Positions 7,701 through 8,392 of a DNA stretch of 8,392 nt are shown piece by piece. Made by a program: the position numbers and the translations under genes. Within the stretch, counting starts at the first letter, position 1. The number at the start of each line of letters is the position of its first letter. Source of the stretch: an uncultured Chlorobiaceae bacterium (lineage in GTDB: Bacteria; Bacteroidota; Chlorobiia; Chlorobiales; Chlorobiaceae); contig CAIVCU010000308.1 in the NCBI GenBank assembly GCA_903904495.1, forward strand, positions 1 to 8,392, read 5' to 3'. Under the pieces are notes generated by a model. The model was not told the DNA's origin, ran no database searches, and saw only the letters and a program-made list of their open reading frames with translations.

Positions 7701-8331
7701 GCTTGATCGTTACAGCTACCCGCAGGAGTGGCTGCCGCACATCACGGCCATGGTTCTCAACGTCGTGACAACATCTTTTGGATCAGGGAACAAAGCATTC
7801 ACTCTTGGCAACCTGCGACCGGGATGCTGGATAACCGAAATGGAGTTCTACTTTCCGCTCAGATTTGTCACTTCAGCTCTTCTGGGAGAAACACTTGCGC
7901 GTCATGATGTCCACCTTGGAGGCGTTGACTTGGCCGCACATGCCGGGGAATTGGAATTCAGACCGGTCAAAGGGATGCTTATGGGATTTATCGATATGGT
8001 GTTCGAAGAGGGGGGGAAATACTACTTGCTTGACTGGAAATCAAATCATCTAGGCAGCGCGCCGGAGGATTACGGAGAGGATGCCATGAAGCAGGCTATG
8101 GTAAAGAACTTTTATTCTCTCCAGTACCTCCTCTATACGGTGGCGCTTGACCGTTACCTATCCCTGAGGGATAAAGATTATCACTACAGCACCCATTTCG
8201 GAGGGGTGATCTATGTTTTTCTGCGCGGAGTAAGCAGCGAACTTGGTGAGACAACAGGATTTTATCGTGATCGTCCGCCGGAAGAGCTGATTCGGGAGTT
8301 GACGCAACTGTTGATAGAAGAGGAAGAATAA
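4747..8331 (+). CDS. recB: RecBCD enzyme subunit RecB (3'-5' helicase and nuclease)
   Basis: RecB is the SF1A motor moving 3'-5' and the only nuclease of RecBCD; it also loads RecA after Chi. The product is 1194 residues (E. coli 1180). Helicase motifs in order: Walker A ASAGTGKT (19-26, K25), Ia VVTYTDAATKELRGRIRSR, Ic IYTIHGFC, Walker B IDEFQDTD (D375, E376), III GDPKQAIYSFRGAD (403-416, Q407), IV ENWRST (R440), V VTVHVSKGLEYP (H733, K736) and VI LYVAITRAKS (R802). After a variable linker, the C-terminal nuclease domain has GIFMHWIFEKLDF (H962), TEMEFYFPL (E1031, E1033), GFIDMVF (D1083), LLDWKSN (D1096, K1098) and SLQYLLYTVALDRYL (Q1126). The 13- and 2-residue spacings of D, D and K equal those of E. 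coli D1067, D1080 and K1082, so the nuclease should be active. An in-frame TGA at 4735 rules out an earlier ATG. It lies between recC and recD. Confidence 0.98.
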   Translation: MRRLEHDSVELSGMNLIEASAGTGKTYAIASLYLRLLVEKELRPEQILVVTYTDAATKELRGRIRSRIREALEVMDGMETEDAFLRLFYEKFCGSGLRRAKEILERALSDFDTASIYTIHGFCLRALQDNVFESGSLYDTELITDQTELLQELLDDFWRIRFFTSSSPLLGFALQNKASQLFSSLLKGIHTGSGVKVIPEFSVEDITALEAGCFEAGKEVGVMWRDGKESIMEVMKSDKGLSRAADSYRPDIIEPLFAGMDAFVEKDNPFDLFEGFVKFTRSGIIKRSKPKSPPPVHPFFDCCETLFALVQQRFLALQAELVSYYRTNLPLRKQAGNVRFFDDLLEDLYRALVSESGGRQFAALLRSKYSAALIDEFQDTDPVQYDIFRMIYAGSDAPLFLIGDPKQAIYSFRGADIFAYMKAAREAGEEKRFTLTENWRSTPQLLHAFNTLFDQQRNPFIYDDIVYHPLKAGDEKKFPSKEEPGDPPLQLWFMESGDAKRGVMTVDDAGTFASKTVAEEIFRLLTETREDKESGGKQVKPEDIAVIVRTHRQAGIVLQALRARGIAGVMRSDMSIFASSEAEEVSNLLSALCDPGNETKIRSALVTDILGRSGNDIARLIEDEDAWTECLRDFHYYHRRWIERGFMVMIRELMAAEGVRGRLLSSPNLSGERRLTNLLHCFEILHTEEHERGVGMEGLASWFGERLATAYEAEEHQIRLETDESAVKIVTVHVSKGLEYPIVFCPFLWGKVNSKGNVVSFHDENLQPVKVFGSSEFAAHQLAAAKESLAESLRLLYVAITRAKSRCYLVTGKINADVSPVTYLFHATDEVRRADNQATALAQQSKALSAANMADDLQALADRSDGSIGFNQLTREGIDTARERFKLSKGMSYAPQLRTFTGTIDTSWRVSSFTSFSRHEQKHSELPDRDEPQGGSIEFSAANGEQSIFTFPRGAQAGIFMHWIFEKLDFAAYTEESVSNLVEKGLDRYSYPQEWLPHITAMVLNVVTTSFGSGNKAFTLGNLRPGCWITEMEFYFPLRFVTSALLGETLARHDVHLGGVDLAAHAGELEFRPVKGMLMGFIDMVFEEGGKYYLLDWKSNHLGSAPEDYGEDAMKQAMVKNFYSLQYLLYTVALDRYLSLRDKDYHYSTHFGGVIYVFLRGVSSELGETTGFYRDRPPEELIRELTQLLIEEEE
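8319..8324 (+). promoter_or_regulatory. Shine-Dalgarno for recD inside the end of recB
   Basis: AGAGGA within the last codons of recB lies 8 nt before the ATG at 8333. The recB TAA ends at 8331, so the two genes are separated by one base and translation is probably coupled, as suits subunits of one complex. Confidence 0.6.
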
Positions 8332-8332
8332 T

Positions 8333-8392
8333 ATGGCGATTATGTTTCAGGAGCGTGCCATCGACCGGCAGTTTGCATCATTTATCTGCAGA
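8333..8392 (+). CDS. recD: Probable RecD N-terminus (RecBCD 5'-3' helicase subunit), cut by window end
   Basis: Only 20 codons are visible, MAIMFQERAIDRQFASFICR, running to the last base without a stop. The pattern of a short amphipathic start followed by ID.QFA.FI fits the small N-terminal domain of RecD, which contacts RecC. The placement one base after the recB stop, with its own Shine-Dalgarno, matches the usual recC-recB-recD order. An in-frame ATG at 8342 is a weaker alternative start. The helicase motifs that would prove the call lie outside, so the assignment rests mainly on position. Confidence 0.75.
   Translation, partial: MAIMFQERAIDRQFASFICR

Noticed and set aside
1..8392. CRISPR arrays, tRNA or rRNA genes, insertion sequences
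   Set aside because: Coding sequence fills nearly the whole window. No spaced direct repeats, cloverleaf-like sequence, transposase or terminal inverted repeats were seen.

Overview
The window is a compact stretch of bacterial chromosome with every gene on the + strand and almost no non-coding DNA. It holds the 3' end of a YhaN/SMC-like ATPase gene, a small membrane PH-domain protein gene, complete recC and recB genes, and the first 20 codons of what is almost certainly recD. The core is a recC-recB-recD operon, which encodes the heterotrimeric helicase-nuclease that processes double-strand DNA ends for RecA-dependent repair.

Organism: moderate base composition, use of TTG starts, full-length RecB and RecC of the proteobacterial type, and heptanucleotide repeats of the GGCAGT(A/G) kind between genes suggest a green sulfur bacterium (Chlorobiaceae) or a similar Gram-negative lineage. 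This is inference from general resemblance. No rRNA or lineage-specific marker is present to prove it.

Layout: 1-905, C-terminal part of a coiled-coil ATPase (signature motif, Walker B, H-loop visible; N-terminal Walker A lies upstream of the window). 922-1431, PH-domain membrane protein with a strong Shine-Dalgarno and a TTG start. 1448-4654, recC. 4655-4746, the only real intergenic gap (92 nt), holding two short heptad-repeat tracts and a Shine-Dalgarno that points at a two-codon ORF rather than at recB. 4747-8331, recB with all helicase motifs and an intact nuclease centre. 8333 to the end, start of recD, one base after the recB stop.

How they work together: RecB (3'-5' helicase plus nuclease), RecC (scaffold, strand splitting, Chi recognition) and RecD (5'-3' helicase) form one enzyme. 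The YhaN-like ATPase belongs to a family usually partnered with an Mre11/SbcD-type nuclease, so the operon may join two DNA-end-processing machines. The PH-domain protein has no obvious link to repair. This is mainly a housekeeping repair locus. The most interesting points are changes at the RecC positions that read Chi in E. coli, and the odd translation-initiation region of recB.
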